Shown here: piece by piece, positions 63,292 through 64,000 of the stretch
Layout: each line of letters opens with the position of its first letter
Numbering within the stretch: position 1 is the stretch's first letter
Assembly: GCA_029866215.1 (NCBI GenBank)
Contig: JARWZU010000003.1
Span: forward strand, 1 to 64,000
From: Akkermansiaceae bacterium
GTDB lineage: Bacteria > Verrucomicrobiota > Verrucomicrobiia > Verrucomicrobiales > Akkermansiaceae
Length of the DNA stretch: 64,000 bases
Direction of reading: 5' to 3'
The notes under the pieces: generated by a model
Seen by the model: only the letters and a program-made list of their open reading frames with translations
What the model was told of the DNA's origin: nothing
Database searches by the model: none
Translations under genes and position numbers: made by a program

Positions 63292-64000
63292 CTACGATAG
63301 CATCACTTTCTCCGTTGTCACGATCTCATCGAGCTTTCCATCATTACCCAACAATGCAGTCGCAATCAGTGAGATGCATAAAACCGTTCCATCTTTAGTA
63401 AGCCGATTGGTCTCATGAAGGATGAGAGCATTTTGCATGGATAAATCTGCCAAGTGTGTTAGTTCGCTGTTCAGCATCCGCTTGTCGGAAAGCCGATCAC
63501 CCAAGTTCATTTGGAGTGCCTCGGACTCCGTCCAGCCATAAAGGCGGGTAGCTCCTGGGTTCCATGCGAGAATCTGGCCACGTGGATCCTGCACGATAAT
63601 TGCATCACTCGAATTACGAACCACAGCGGCCAAACGCCGGAGCTGCTCATCTGCACCTCGAAGTTTTTCCTGTATCTTCACTTTTTCAGTGACGTGCATA
63701 AATGAAATCACCGCTCCCTCGATCACATTTTCCAAGGTGCGATAGGGCTGAATATGCATCGAATACCAGTGGCCATTTTTTGCCATCAACTCCTGATCCT
63801 TTGGAATTAGGGTGTCTAACACACTCTGAACATCGGGAATCAAGGTATCGTAATGGAGAAGATTTGACGCGATGTGAGCAATCGGCCGACCGATGTCACT
63901 AGCAATGAGGTTGATCACGCTAGACGCGGCAGGGGTGAACCGCATCACTCGGAGTTGATGATCCACAAACACCGTACCAACCCCGGTACCCGCCAACAAG
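63292..64000 (-). CDS. CheB/CheR-PAS-type chemotaxis-like signalling protein, 3' part only
   Basis: The frame is open to the window edge, so the start is missing. The visible 235 residues hold two PAS domains: GTVFVDHQLRVMRFTPAASS with IASDIGRPIAHIASNL and WYSMHIQPYRT, which is the PAS_10-like module usually following CheB-CheR domains, and a second (RNSSDAIIVQDPRGQILAWN). It ends VTTEKVMLS without a kinase domain. Four bases later the PAS kinase gene begins. Presence of CheB/CheR upstream is inference from the PAS type. Confidence 0.75.
   Translation of the reverse strand, partial: LLAGTGVGTVFVDHQLRVMRFTPAASSVINLIASDIGRPIAHIASNLLHYDTLIPDVQSVLDTLIPKDQELMAKNGHWYSMHIQPYRTLENVIEGAVISFMHVTEKVKIQEKLRGADEQLRRLAAVVRNSSDAIIVQDPRGQILAWNPGATRLYGWTESEALQMNLGDRLSDKRMLNSELTHLADLSMQNALILHETNRLTKDGTVLCISLIATALLGNDGKLDEIVTTEKVMLS

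Overview
The window looks like chromosomal DNA from a member of the Verrucomicrobiota (class Verrucomicrobiae), inferred from gene content rather than from any database search. The markers are four proteins ending in PEP-CTERM or PEP-CTERM-like sorting tails, a PVC-type haem-binding dehydrogenase fused to a DUF6807 domain, ThuA and sulfatase genes of the polysaccharide-degradation kind, a DxDGDGLPN-type C-terminal tail on a large secreted protease, and Ala/Trp-rich helical-repeat proteins. Base composition is GC-rich and coding density is high. The outer-membrane proteins and KdsB indicate a diderm with LPS.

Layout. 1-9.2 kb: the 3' part of a mosaic subtilisin-like protease, ribosomal protein bL36, TcdA, a Nudix hydrolase, an EboD-like dehydroquinate-synthase homologue, AccD, and a decayed IS3 orfA. 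9.2-18.2 kb: a catabolic/secreted block with a PAS-AraC regulator divergent from a 1268-aa DUF6807/PVC dehydrogenase/cytochrome c protein, then ThuA, a prepilin-type protein, a sulfatase and an outer-membrane barrel protein. 18.2-20.3 kb: a tandem pair of PEP-CTERM genes whose flanking DNA is almost identical although the coding centres have diverged. 20.3-25 kb: a LytS/LytTR-type two-component pair, accB-accC and thiE. 25-31.9 kb, leftward: pyrG, kdsB, rimO, two proteins of unknown function and an SMP-30 lactonase. 31.9-41 kb: two paralogous CPBP membrane proteins around comF, a peroxiredoxin, avtA, an ABC exporter, a secreted trypsin-like protease, a TIGR03643 protein, an MpaB-like oxygenase and a 21-bp minisatellite. 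41.4-49.3 kb, leftward: a complete type I restriction-modification locus (hsdM-hsdS-accessory AlbA_2/HATPase gene-hsdR). 49.8-57.7 kb: a TonB-dependent receptor, an MFS transporter, a family 9 glycosyltransferase, a PEP-CTERM-like protein, a membrane HD phosphohydrolase and ybeY. 57.7-64 kb, leftward: a signalling block with two REC-SpoIIE phosphatases, a lone REC protein, a PAS histidine kinase and the 3' end of a CheB/CheR-PAS-like gene.

The parts most worth a second look are the duplicated PEP-CTERM cassette, the hsd locus with its accessory ATPase-like gene and two separate 21-bp repeat tracts, the 20-bp-spaced direct repeats in front of hsdR, and the CPBP paralogue pair in which one member has lost canonical catalytic residues. 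I saw no CRISPR array, rRNA gene, prophage or convincing tRNA gene.
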